Virus record (IMG/VR): IMGVR_UViG_3300032235_000653
Location: 1 to 64,000 of that record
DNA from: a virus
Strand: one strand, 5' to 3'
DNA: 64,000 bases
In this document: positions 35,154-42,648 of the stretch, in pieces
Layout of the letters: each line of letters starts with the position of its first letter
Position numbering within the stretch: position 1 is the first letter of the stretch
Notes under the pieces: generated by a model
Told to the model about the DNA's origin: nothing
What the model saw: the letters and a program-made list of their open reading frames with translations, nothing else
Databases searched by the model: none
Made by a program: the position numbers and the translations under genes

Positions 35154-36263
35154 ATGGCTAAAGAGACTGTAACCGAAAGCCGAACTGTTACCAGCGATGG
35201 TGCTCGTCGTGCTATTCTTAAATGTTTCAAGAAAAAGCGTCCAGCTTTTCTTTGGGGCCCTCCAGGCATTGGCAAGTCTGAGGTAATCGAAGGTATCGCT
35301 CGAGACTTGGGCGGTGCGTACATCGACCTGCGTCTTGCACAGATGGAGCCCACCGACCTGCGCGGTATTCCATACTTCAACAAAGAGTTGGGCAAAATGG
35401 ATTGGGCACCCCCCATCGATTTGCCTGACGAAGAGTTCGCTAAACAGTATCCCTACGTGGTCCTGTTTATGGACGAAATGAACAGTGCCGCTCCTAGCAT
35501 TCAGGCAGCAGCCTATCAGCTGATTCTTAATCGCCGAATCGGCAAATACATTTTGCCCGACAATGTTGTTATGGTTGCCGCTGGTAACCGTGAAAGCGAC
35601 AAGGGTGTTACCTTCCGCATGCCTGCTCCGTTGGCAAATCGTTTCATGCATTTTGAAATGCGTGTCGACCATGGCTCGTGGGAGACTTGGGCAGTTAACA
35701 ACAAAATCCACAAAGACGTGGTGGGTTACATCGGTTTTGCTAAACAAGACCTGTACGACTTTGATCCTCGTTCTAGCTCGCGTTCGTTCGCTACTCCACG
35801 TAGCTGGACCTTCGTCAGTGAAATTCTTGAAGATGAAGACACTTCAGATTCTGAATTGATCGATTTGGTTGCAGGTGCAGTTGGCGAAGGTGTTGCAGTT
35901 AAGTTTATGGCCCATCGCAAAGTTGCAGGGCAACTGCCTAAGCCTGCAGACATTTTGGCTGGCAAAGTCACTGAACTCAAAGTGAAAGAGATCAGTGCCA
36001 TGTATTCGCTGACTATTGCTATGTGCTATGAGCTCCAAGATGTTGCCAAGAAAGAAGGCGGCAAACCTTCCGCAGAATGGCATTCAATGAGCGACAACTT
36101 CTTTAAGTTCATGATGGATAATTTTACCACTGAGCTTACTGTTATGGGTGCTCGTGTTGCGTTGACTACTTACAACCTGCCCTTTGTTCCTGGCAAGTTG
36201 AAGAACTTCGACGAGTTCCATAAGCGTTTTGGTAAGTATATCGTGGCAGCTAGCCAGAAGTAA
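35154..36263 (+). CDS. MoxR-family AAA+ ATPase
   Basis: 369 residues. Walker A GPPGIGKS (35-42), Walker B VVLFMDEMN near 102-110, sensor 1 in VVMVAAGNRES and an Arg-containing APLANRFMHFEM (arginine-finger region). MoxR ATPases work as chaperones together with VWA proteins, inserting metals or remodelling complexes. The VWA/metallopeptidase-like gene lies 400 bases downstream, so they form a pair. The codon usage and longer words here look less AT-rich than neighbouring genes. It is probably hexameric and cytoplasmic. Confidence 0.92.
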   Translation: MAKETVTESRTVTSDGARRAILKCFKKKRPAFLWGPPGIGKSEVIEGIARDLGGAYIDLRLAQMEPTDLRGIPYFNKELGKMDWAPPIDLPDEEFAKQYPYVVLFMDEMNSAAPSIQAAAYQLILNRRIGKYILPDNVVMVAAGNRESDKGVTFRMPAPLANRFMHFEMRVDHGSWETWAVNNKIHKDVVGYIGFAKQDLYDFDPRSSSRSFATPRSWTFVSEILEDEDTSDSELIDLVAGAVGEGVAVKFMAHRKVAGQLPKPADILAGKVTELKVKEISAMYSLTIAMCYELQDVAKKEGGKPSAEWHSMSDNFFKFMMDNFTTELTVMGARVALTTYNLPFVPGKLKNFDEFHKRFGKYIVAASQK

Positions 36264-36315
36264 GTTTAGGGGCAGAGATTTCAAACTCCTTTGACTCGTA
36301 AGTCCCCAATTTATT

Positions 36316-36609
36316 ATGAAATTTAAAATCGAAAAGTTAGATGGAAGACATAAAGGCAATAGTTCCTTTACTCATCGAGCTGTGGTTTTAGGATTAACTG
36401 CGGACAGGTTTATCGACTTTTTAACTCTCAGAGAGTGGTGCTGGAATACTTGGGGACCTAGCTGTGAACGCGAAATTTATCTAAATTCTCATTATAATAA
36501 AGTTAGAAATAATCCTTGGGTGTGGCACTATAATGGTGATTATAGCGAGTGTTGTATCTACCTGACAGGATCCAAAGAATTAGAATTGTTTACCTTGAAA
36601 TGGTTGTAA
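36316..36609 (+). CDS. Small Trp-rich protein ending F-x-L-K-W
   Basis: 97 residues between the MoxR and VWA genes. Trp/Cys-rich centre (WCWNTWGPSC, WVWHYNGDYSECCIYLTG) and C-terminus LFTLKWL. The same ending occurs in the proteins at 37957 and 42406. It looks like a small substrate- or DNA-binding beta/alpha fold; the role is unknown. Confidence 0.65.
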   Translation: MKFKIEKLDGRHKGNSSFTHRAVVLGLTADRFIDFLTLREWCWNTWGPSCEREIYLNSHYNKVRNNPWVWHYNGDYSECCIYLTGSKELELFTLKWL

Positions 36610-36618
36610 AAATTGTTT

Positions 36619-36647
36619 TTGACAATAAATCCAATTTCAAATATAAT
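36619..36647 (+). promoter_or_regulatory. Consensus sigma70 promoter
   Basis: Perfect TTGACA, 17-base spacer, perfect TATAAT, the best promoter in the window. It is followed by aaggag and the ATG at 36672. A fully consensus promoter suggests strong early expression by unmodified host RNA polymerase. Confidence 0.85.
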
Positions 36648-36671
36648 ATACGAATAAACAAGGAGTACTAA

Positions 36672-37970
36672 ATGGCTACTACATCAAGCGAAAAGAAAAG
36701 CGAACATAAACTTGCAGGTCAATTGACCGAGAATACAGACCCTCGCCTAGACGCCACAGTGCGTGAAAAACTTGTTACAGCCCGAATCGGTCTCCTTCTT
36801 CGTGCGCCCTTTTTCGGCAATCTTGCTACTCGCCTAAAATTGGTTAATGCAGATAGTTGGCTGGGCACTGCGGCCACCGATGGTCGTAACTTTTATTACA
36901 ATACTGAATTTGTAAACAAACTCAAACCCAAGGAAGTCGAGTTCCTTTTTGGACACGAAGTCCTACATAACGTATATGACCATATCGGCCGTACTGGCGA
37001 TTTCCGTGACCGTCGCCTGTTTAACTGCGCCGCAGATTTTTGCGTAAACAGTGACCTTATCGAACAAAAGATTGGTGATAAGATTACTCCTTGCCTGTAC
37101 GATCCAAAATACAAAGGTTGGAGTGCTGAAGAAGTCTACGACGACCTTTACGAAAAAGCAGAAAAAATCGACATCAGTGACCTTCTTCAGCAAGTGTTGG
37201 ACGAGCACATGGACGGAGACGAACAGTCCGACGGAGACGGTGAAGGCGAAGACGGCGATAAAAAAGGCAAAGGTCGTCCTCGCTTGAGCGAAGAAGAAAA
37301 GCGTCAGATCAAAGACGAAATTCGTGAAGCACTGTTGCAGGCTGCTCAGGCTGTGGGCACAGGAAACTTGCCAGGTGGTGTTAAGCGTCTTATTAAAGAT
37401 CTCACTAAACCCGTGGTGAACTGGCGTGAACTGTTGCAACAACAAATTCAAAGCACTGTAAAAGATGACTTTAGCTGGATGCGTCCTAACCGTCGTGGCT
37501 GGCACATGGATGCTGTCATGCCAGGCATGAAGCCAGGTACTCAAATTGATGTCTGTGTTGCCATTGACACTTCGGGTTCTATCAGCGAAAAAGACCTTAA
37601 AGACTTCTTGAGTGAAGTTAAAGGTATCATGGAGTCCTACGACGAGTATAAGATTCGTGTTATTACATGGGATACTTCAGTATATAACCCTGAAGAATTT
37701 ACCAGTGACAATATGTCAGATATTACCAGCTATACTCCCGGTGGCGGTGGTGGTACTGATCCACATTGTGTTTGGGAATGGCTCAAAGACAACGACATCG
37801 AGCCTAAGAAGTTGATTATGTTTACTGACTTCTGCTTCTTCGGCTGGGATCCTGCTAGTGTTCAAGACTACTGTGACACTGTTTGGGTTATCAAAGGCAA
37901 CAGAGATGCAGAACCTGAGTTTGGTGTTTGGGCTCATTACGAAGAGGCAAAAAAACATGCTCATGCATAA
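36672..37970 (+). CDS. VWA-like / metallopeptidase-like partner of MoxR
   Basis: 432 residues. The N-terminal domain has HEVLH (about 95-99) in FLFGHEVLHNVYDH, a zinc-metallopeptidase-type motif (DUF2201 arrangement). An acidic linker (about 180-205) follows. The C-terminal VWA domain has the MIDAS DTSGSIS near 299-305 and further metal residues in FTDF. MoxR and VWA proteins form ATPase-adaptor pairs. Here they may remodel a phage or host complex at early times, judging by the consensus promoter. Confidence 0.88.
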   Translation: MATTSSEKKSEHKLAGQLTENTDPRLDATVREKLVTARIGLLLRAPFFGNLATRLKLVNADSWLGTAATDGRNFYYNTEFVNKLKPKEVEFLFGHEVLHNVYDHIGRTGDFRDRRLFNCAADFCVNSDLIEQKIGDKITPCLYDPKYKGWSAEEVYDDLYEKAEKIDISDLLQQVLDEHMDGDEQSDGDGEGEDGDKKGKGRPRLSEEEKRQIKDEIREALLQAAQAVGTGNLPGGVKRLIKDLTKPVVNWRELLQQQIQSTVKDDFSWMRPNRRGWHMDAVMPGMKPGTQIDVCVAIDTSGSISEKDLKDFLSEVKGIMESYDEYKIRVITWDTSVYNPEEFTSDNMSDITSYTPGGGGGTDPHCVWEWLKDNDIEPKKLIMFTDFCFFGWDPASVQDYCDTVWVIKGNRDAEPEFGVWAHYEEAKKHAHA

Positions 37971-38247
37971 AGATGTTACTACTGTCCACAAAGATATTGT
38001 TGAAAACATTTTAGATAAACTGGCAGATGATCTAGGAAAAGAAATTGACTTCAACATTATGGCAGAAGAGTTGTCCAGGTGCGGTTGGTCTAATGTAGAT
38101 CTTCCGCCATTTGATAATCGATACAATCTCAATGACATCTTAGATTGGGCATATCATCATTGTCAGGGCGGATTTGAAACTTGTGGTGTGCGTTATATTT
38201 TTGAAGATCAAAAGGATGCTACAATGTTTGCGTTAAAATGGTTGTGA
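37957..38247 (+). CDS. Small protein ending F-x-L-K-W (paralog-like)
   Basis: 96 residues from the ATG at 37957, inside the last codons of the VWA gene, with a gaagagg ribosome site. An ATG two codons on is an alternative. Helical N-half, then DILDWAYHHCQGGFETCGVR and the C-terminus MFALKWL, similar to the protein at 36316. The function is unknown. Confidence 0.65.
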   Translation: MLMHKDVTTVHKDIVENILDKLADDLGKEIDFNIMAEELSRCGWSNVDLPPFDNRYNLNDILDWAYHHCQGGFETCGVRYIFEDQKDATMFALKWL

Positions 38248-38292
38248 CATCTTACGTAAGACTTAAATATTTTTAGCTCATCAAAGGTATAT

Positions 38293-38589
38293 ATGAGTCA
38301 CGAACAAGACAAACTTAAGAACAGTAAACGCAGATTTGAAGATGAGAATGCCGTAAAGAAACAGACTAAGATTGCTAAAGAGCACGGTGCTCCTGTAAAA
38401 GAACCGCATCGGTTGCATAAAAAACATGCCATGGATTGTGGAAATCCAGAATGCTATCTCTGCGGCAATCCCAGAAAAACACATAAAGATAAGTTAACTA
38501 TTCAAGAAAAAAGATTCTATCAGGACACAGATAAAGTCACTGACAGGCATAGTAACGGAATTTCTTCAAATGAAACGAATGAAAATTGA
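38293..38589 (+). CDS. Small basic protein with zinc-knuckle-like Cys motif
   Basis: 98 residues, Lys/His-rich. MDCGNPECYLCGNPRKTHK (near 47-66) contains CxxxxCxxC, resembling a small zinc-binding element. It has an aaagg ribosome site. It may bind nucleic acid. Similar small proteins occur in T4-like marine phages. Confidence 0.65.
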   Translation: MSHEQDKLKNSKRRFEDENAVKKQTKIAKEHGAPVKEPHRLHKKHAMDCGNPECYLCGNPRKTHKDKLTIQEKRFYQDTDKVTDRHSNGISSNETNEN

Positions 38590-38749
38590 TCTTCGAGACG
38601 TGATGGACGAAGATGAGTTTTACAGTAAAAATCATCGTGAAACAGACGACGACTTTTATAAGAAGTCAGATAAAAATTTAAACAATAAGAAATCGACTAA
38701 AAATCGACATGCTCAATATCGAGACGAAGACGACAAAGAGTTTCTATAA
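38570..38749 (+). CDS. 59-residue highly charged protein
   Basis: Short ORF with ATG at 38570 (a second ATG at 38579), overlapping the upstream gene by 20 bases, stop at 38747-38749. Very rich in Asp, Glu, Lys and Arg (start MKRMKIDLRDVMDEDEF, end RDEDDKEFL). Probably unstructured. The frame fits the local pattern of overlapping small genes; the function is unknown. Confidence 0.5.
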   Translation: MKRMKIDLRDVMDEDEFYSKNHRETDDDFYKKSDKNLNNKKSTKNRHAQYRDEDDKEFL

Positions 38750-38769
38750 AATAACTTAGTGAGTAAACT

Positions 38770-38997
38770 ATGAGCAAAAGAGTTGGACCTATTACCCTTG
38801 ACAGTGACGCTGCGGATCGTATTACTTTGTTGAACTTAAAAGAGTATCGCGGCTTTCTTAAAAAAGAACTTAGAGATTGGAGGAAAAATCCTCTAACAGA
38901 TGATAATCCCATGGGACGTTGGTTGCACCCCGAAGATGTCGCACTTAACATCCGTGTAATTGACGCACTAACTACAGTTATTAAGCAATTCGAATGA
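38770..38997 (+). CDS. Small helical phage protein, unknown function
   Basis: 75 residues, helical. It begins MSKRVGPITLDSDAADRITL, has LKEYRGFLKKELRDWRKNP in the middle and ends in a hydrophobic helix. Conserved-looking, no motif. Overlaps the next gene by four bases. Confidence 0.65.
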   Translation: MSKRVGPITLDSDAADRITLLNLKEYRGFLKKELRDWRKNPLTDDNPMGRWLHPEDVALNIRVIDALTTVIKQFE

Positions 38998-39461
38998 AGA
39001 AAATCTTTTACGAAAAGCAGGGTCGAAAATACGTTCCTGTATACGAGTATGATCAAAATCTACTAGATGCCTTTCCCAAGGGCACACACATTGTTATGTG
39101 TTATCCAGGTGGGCAAAGTCGCAGATACAACATCGACCCCAACTATGCTGCATTAATTGCTGCCGGGCGTGTGGCAGAAGAGGCCATGACGAAAGCTATT
39201 CGCGAAGCCAGTGAGATGCGGCCCCAACGAGCAATGCTGACTGAAGGTCAGCACAAGGCATGGAAAAAATTGGCAAAAGAATTTGGGGACGATTTGGCCA
39301 CACTGAGCATTAAAAGCGCACATGATATTGCCGAAGCTGGATTGGCTGCTCTCAATGAAGAAGCCGATAAACTGATGAAAAACGCAAGTGTGCGCGAAGC
39401 TTATAATCAGTTCATTATGATGTGTGAACTTTGTAAAGAACACGATGCTGAAGTACGGTGA
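38994..39461 (+). CDS. Conserved helical phage protein, unknown function
   Basis: 155 residues. Strands at the start (KKIFYEKQGRKYVPVYEYD), the segment GTHIVMCYPGGQSRRYNIDP, and then helices to the end. Of a type common in marine T4-like phages. The function is unknown. The next gene starts within its last codons. Confidence 0.65.
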   Translation: MKKIFYEKQGRKYVPVYEYDQNLLDAFPKGTHIVMCYPGGQSRRYNIDPNYAALIAAGRVAEEAMTKAIREASEMRPQRAMLTEGQHKAWKKLAKEFGDDLATLSIKSAHDIAEAGLAALNEEADKLMKNASVREAYNQFIMMCELCKEHDAEVR

Positions 39462-39717
39462 AATTAATCCTTTGAATGTGTTCGGACTCCGACGGATGGA
39501 CCATTGTCCCCCACATTTCGAAAAAGTACATTTCGATTTACGCACCAGTGAAAAACATATCACTGATTGGATTTATGAGCACCTAATTGGAAGATTTTGG
39601 TTTGGTGATTTTTACGACGATAAAAATACTTTGTGTAAATGTGCTGCTTTTGAAACCAAAAGCGAAGCCAGTTATTTTATGCTGATGATAGACTCTTTTA
39701 ATGTTTATCAACAATAA
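39445..39717 (+). CDS. Small Trp/Phe-rich phage protein
   Basis: 90 residues from the ATG at 39445 (a GTG at 39424 is possible). DWIYEHLIGRFWFGDFYDDK and a Cys pair CKCAAFETKSEASYFML near the end. The C-terminal helix resembles that of the F-x-L-K-W proteins, so it may be a distant relative. Confidence 0.55.
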   Translation: MLKYGEINPLNVFGLRRMDHCPPHFEKVHFDLRTSEKHITDWIYEHLIGRFWFGDFYDDKNTLCKCAAFETKSEASYFMLMIDSFNVYQQ

Positions 39718-39746
39718 ACATATTCATACTTAGATCTAAAAATTTT

Positions 39747-39788
39747 CTCCGGTGATGTAACAGGTTAAATAACTTTATATCACCGGAG
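39747..39788 (+). promoter_or_regulatory. Hairpin that sequesters the ribosome site of the next gene
   Basis: Perfect 10-bp stem ctccggtgat (39747-39756) / atcaccggag (39779-39788), extendable by four pairs with one G-U. The 3' arm contains ggag, the ribosome site for the ATG at 39794. When folded, it would block translation; it could also act as an RNA-stabilising 5' structure or a leaky terminator. Confidence 0.6.
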
Positions 39789-39793
39789 TAATA

Positions 39794-40000
39794 ATGACCA
39801 CTGAATCTAAACAAGTTCAAGTTCCTTCTAAAGAACTTCTTACAATCTTATCTAGTATGCAATTGGCCAGCAGCCGTGGTGCATTCAGGCCTGAAGAATT
39901 TACAGAAATCGGATCTGCATATCAGGCATTATATGCTTTTTTAGTTGATCTGAATGTTATCGCGCCAGCGCCAGCCGCTACAGAAACACCCAATCAATAA
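39794..40000 (+). CDS. Small phage protein under hairpin control
   Basis: 68 residues. The middle ELLTILSSMQLASSRGAFRPEEFTEIGSAY recalls small helical proteins of marine T4-like phages; the tail is Ala/Pro-rich. The ribosome site lies in the hairpin 39747-39788, which suggests regulated translation. The function is unknown. Confidence 0.65.
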   Translation: MTTESKQVQVPSKELLTILSSMQLASSRGAFRPEEFTEIGSAYQALYAFLVDLNVIAPAPAATETPNQ

Positions 40001-40009
40001 GGATTTATT

Positions 40010-40696
40010 ATGATTAAACATGTAGGCAAACACAGTAACAAAAAATGTGTTATTTTATTTAAAACAGTACCAGGAGAAGAGCATATGTGTTTGGTCATAT
40101 ACCCTGATACATTACCCCGCCACATTCATGACGATGTAATGACTGCTCTAGAAAGCGAATCCGGGCAGCAAGCCAAAGAGTTCAGTGATTATCTATTTAG
40201 ATATACACTAAAAGATGGCAACAATGCATTAGAAACTTTACACAAAGAAGGCATGATTAAAAAAGTGCCAACTAATCAGGTTATTGTTACACCTAATGCC
40301 AAAAGCACTGTACGTTTAGATGAACTTAATTCAATTTTATCAAAGTTGGCGCAAGGAGAAGATGCAGTTAAGGCATTAGCTGAATTAGACAAAAACTCAG
40401 GCATGGTAAACCAACGTCGAGTTCGCGAAGGATTGGAACCTGGCGAAGTGCGGGCACCGCGTGAATCTCGCAGTACTCCTGCTCAGATTACAAACAACAT
40501 AAGTATTAATGATGTGCTGTCAGACGAAGACCTTGCCACACAACGTCTAGCCCAAGCACAGAAGCTGCAATCGGACGCCAAAGCATTGTTAGCAGAAGCA
40601 GCTCGTTTGCAAGAAGAAGCATTAAAACTTAACGGTCCCGCAGCAAAAAATGGCACAACAAAATCCAAAAAAACAGTCAAAGCCAAAGAAGCTTAA
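40010..40696 (+). CDS. Conserved phage protein with basic coiled C-terminus
   Basis: 228 residues. The N-terminal 75 residues form an alpha/beta unit (KKCVILFKTVPGEEHMCLVI, then a helix). The C-terminal half is Ala/Gln/Lys-rich coiled coil ending in a Lys-rich tail. No family assigned. It overlaps the following gene by 47 bases, which is unusually long. Confidence 0.65.
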   Translation: MIKHVGKHSNKKCVILFKTVPGEEHMCLVIYPDTLPRHIHDDVMTALESESGQQAKEFSDYLFRYTLKDGNNALETLHKEGMIKKVPTNQVIVTPNAKSTVRLDELNSILSKLAQGEDAVKALAELDKNSGMVNQRRVREGLEPGEVRAPRESRSTPAQITNNISINDVLSDEDLATQRLAQAQKLQSDAKALLAEAARLQEEALKLNGPAAKNGTTKSKKTVKAKEA

Positions 40697-40988
40697 TTTA
40701 AATTCAAAATCTATTTGGAAAAACATTCTTAAAGAAGTTGAAAAGAGGGAAGTACCTATACATGTTTTAGAAAAACTTATGGTACATCTTAAAGACGGTA
40801 CTATGGTCACAGTTGATATTAAAAAACTGTTGGCCGAAGGTGCAGATCCCGACGAAATAGAACAACATGTTTCTAGTAGACTCGATGAATTAGATTTATA
40901 TATAGACAACGTAGATTTTTTTGTAGACATCGATTTAGTAGAAAAAACAGTACAACCAGAAACAGACAGGCTATTATCTAAACTATGA
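40650..40988 (+). CDS. Conserved phage protein, unknown function
   Basis: 112 residues. Basic N-terminal tail, then alpha/beta (VLEKLMVHLKDGTMVTVDIKKLLAEGADP) and an acidic C-terminus (LDELDLYIDNVDFFVDID). It starts within the C-terminal codons of the previous gene and overlaps the DHFR start by four bases. Confidence 0.6.
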   Translation: MAQQNPKKQSKPKKLNLNSKSIWKNILKEVEKREVPIHVLEKLMVHLKDGTMVTVDIKKLLAEGADPDEIEQHVSSRLDELDLYIDNVDFFVDIDLVEKTVQPETDRLLSKL

Positions 40989-41488
40989 TCAAGGCAATTT
41001 TTGCTGTAGATCACTGGGGAGGAATGGGGTTTAACGGTTCATTGCCGTGGCCTCATCATCCCGAAGATTTACAATATTTCAAAGAACAAACCATGGGAGA
41101 CATTGTCGTCATGGGAAGAAAAACATGGGATGATCCCAAAATGCCAAAACCGTTGCCTGGACGTATAAATTACGTAGCAACAAATAAACCCATTTTTGGT
41201 TATGGCATTACTACTATCCGCGGAGATCTGCAGGAAAATATTCGTAAAATTCAAAATGTATATCCAAAAAAAACAATTTGGATTATCGGCGGGCCTGACA
41301 TTTTGATGGAAACTCGAGATTTAGTAGATCAAGTTCATATTACTCATTTCAAAGGTCAGTTCAGAACTGACCGGCAAATTGACTTAAAAAAATATTTAAG
41401 TTTATTCAGAGCTACCAGTGCTGCAACTAGTTTAGACAAAAAATGTTCCTGGATGACTTATAAAAATATTGACATATTCCGTCAATAA
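40985..41488 (+). CDS. Dihydrofolate reductase
   Basis: 167 residues. IKAIFAVDHWGGMGFNGSLPW matches the DHFR N-terminus including the W/P substrate loop. VMGRKTWDDP is the NADPH element and IIGGPDIL the GG motif. It regenerates tetrahydrofolate after the ThyA reaction and is directly upstream of thyA. The usual D/E active-site residue falls near HPEDLQYF. Confidence 0.93.
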   Translation: MIKAIFAVDHWGGMGFNGSLPWPHHPEDLQYFKEQTMGDIVVMGRKTWDDPKMPKPLPGRINYVATNKPIFGYGITTIRGDLQENIRKIQNVYPKKTIWIIGGPDILMETRDLVDQVHITHFKGQFRTDRQIDLKKYLSLFRATSAATSLDKKCSWMTYKNIDIFRQ

Positions 41489-41497
41489 AATTATACT
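41469..41497 (+). promoter_or_regulatory. Sigma70 promoter giving a probable leaderless thyA mRNA
   Basis: TTGACA, 17-base spacer, TATACT. The -10 ends six bases before the ATG at 41504, and no ribosome site precedes that ATG. The -35 lies in the last codons of DHFR. Confidence 0.7.
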
Positions 41498-41503
41498 TGA
41501 TGC

Positions 41504-42409
41504 ATGGAACAACAATACTTAGATGCATTAAAATATGTGCTAGAAAATGGCACTAACAAATCCGATCGCACTGGCACTGGCACCATTAGCGTGTTTGGTA
41601 TGCAACAACGCTACAACTTACAACACGGATTCCCTGCCGTAACAACTAAGAAGCTCGCATGGAAATCTGTTGTGTCCGAATTGCTGTGGTTCATTGAAGG
41701 TTCGGGGGACGAAAAGCGGTTACGCGAGATATTACATGGTAGCACCGAGTCTAGCAAGACAACCATCTGGTCTGCCAATGCCACAGCACCTTATTGGACT
41801 AATAGATATAAAAAATTCCCCCCACGTGGTCCACAATTTGAAGGCGACCTCGGTCGTGTATATGGTGTACAGTGGCGACATTGGCGCACCAGTGAGAAAA
41901 AATTAAATGATAATAACAACGATATTGTCAATGTTGAAGTAGATCAACTCTTAGAATTAATTAAGGGAATAAAAGCAGACCCTCACGGACGAAGACATAT
42001 ATTATCTGCATGGAATCCAGGTGAATTACAAGACATGGCCCTGCCACCGTGCCACTGCTTTGCTCAATTTTATGTAGCAGATGGTAAACTAAGTTGCCAG
42101 ATGTATCAAAGAAGTTGTGACATGTTTTTAGGTGTTCCCTTTAACATCGCGAGCTACAGTTTGTTAACACACCTAGTGGCTCAAGTGTGCAATTTGGATG
42201 TTGGAGAGTTCGTTCACGTGCTGGGAGATGCACACATATATCTAAATCATGTAGAGCAGGTAAAAGAACAATTATCACGTGAACCATTGCCTGCCCCACA
42301 ATTGTGGTTAAACCCAGACATCAATGATATCGATAAATTTACCATGGCCGATATTCAATTAGACAACTATCAAAGTCATGGTACTATCAAAGCAGACATG
42401 GCTGTATGA
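41504..42409 (+). CDS. thyA: Thymidylate synthase
   Basis: 301 residues. LPPCHCFAQFYV contains the catalytic Cys, YQRSCDMFLGVPFNIASYSL the phosphate/substrate segment and HVLGDAHIYLNHV the C-terminal motif. All residues needed for dUMP methylation with methylene-tetrahydrofolate are visible. With DHFR, dCMP deaminase and MazG it supplies dTTP for phage DNA synthesis. Confidence 0.98.
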   Translation: MEQQYLDALKYVLENGTNKSDRTGTGTISVFGMQQRYNLQHGFPAVTTKKLAWKSVVSELLWFIEGSGDEKRLREILHGSTESSKTTIWSANATAPYWTNRYKKFPPRGPQFEGDLGRVYGVQWRHWRTSEKKLNDNNNDIVNVEVDQLLELIKGIKADPHGRRHILSAWNPGELQDMALPPCHCFAQFYVADGKLSCQMYQRSCDMFLGVPFNIASYSLLTHLVAQVCNLDVGEFVHVLGDAHIYLNHVEQVKEQLSREPLPAPQLWLNPDINDIDKFTMADIQLDNYQSHGTIKADMAV

Positions 42410-42648
42410 AAGTAAAAGTACACGAGTTTACTATGAGTGATGTAGACGACTTTGCAATTTACGTCGCTGAACCTTTATATAATTGGGAAAAGAGCGAGCA
42501 AGGCCAGTGGGTTATGAATAATGCTGTCGGAGCACCTTCATGGCATTCGGGCTGGGATGCCAATACTTTTCAAAATAAGGTAACCATTATAGCAGACTTG
42601 CAAGAAAAAGATCTAACATATTTTACATTGAAATGGGGCATTAGATGA
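42406..42648 (+). CDS. Small protein ending F-x-L-K-W
   Basis: 80 residues. It starts MKVKVHEFTMSDVDDFAIYV, has Trp-rich YNWEKSEQGQWVMN and WHSGWDANTF, and ends YFTLKWGIR. It belongs with the small proteins at 36316 and 37957 by C-terminal motif and composition. ATGA overlaps at both ends link it to thyA and the epimerase. Confidence 0.65.
   Translation: MKVKVHEFTMSDVDDFAIYVAEPLYNWEKSEQGQWVMNNAVGAPSWHSGWDANTFQNKVTIIADLQEKDLTYFTLKWGIR

Noticed and set aside
38247-38262. Palindrome tcttacgtaaga after a stop codon
   Set aside because: Perfect 12-base palindrome but no loop, so it cannot form a stable terminator; could be a binding site or chance.
41670-41906. Frame with CPNCCG motif inside thyA
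   Set aside because: Shadow of the thyA reading frame; no start signal.
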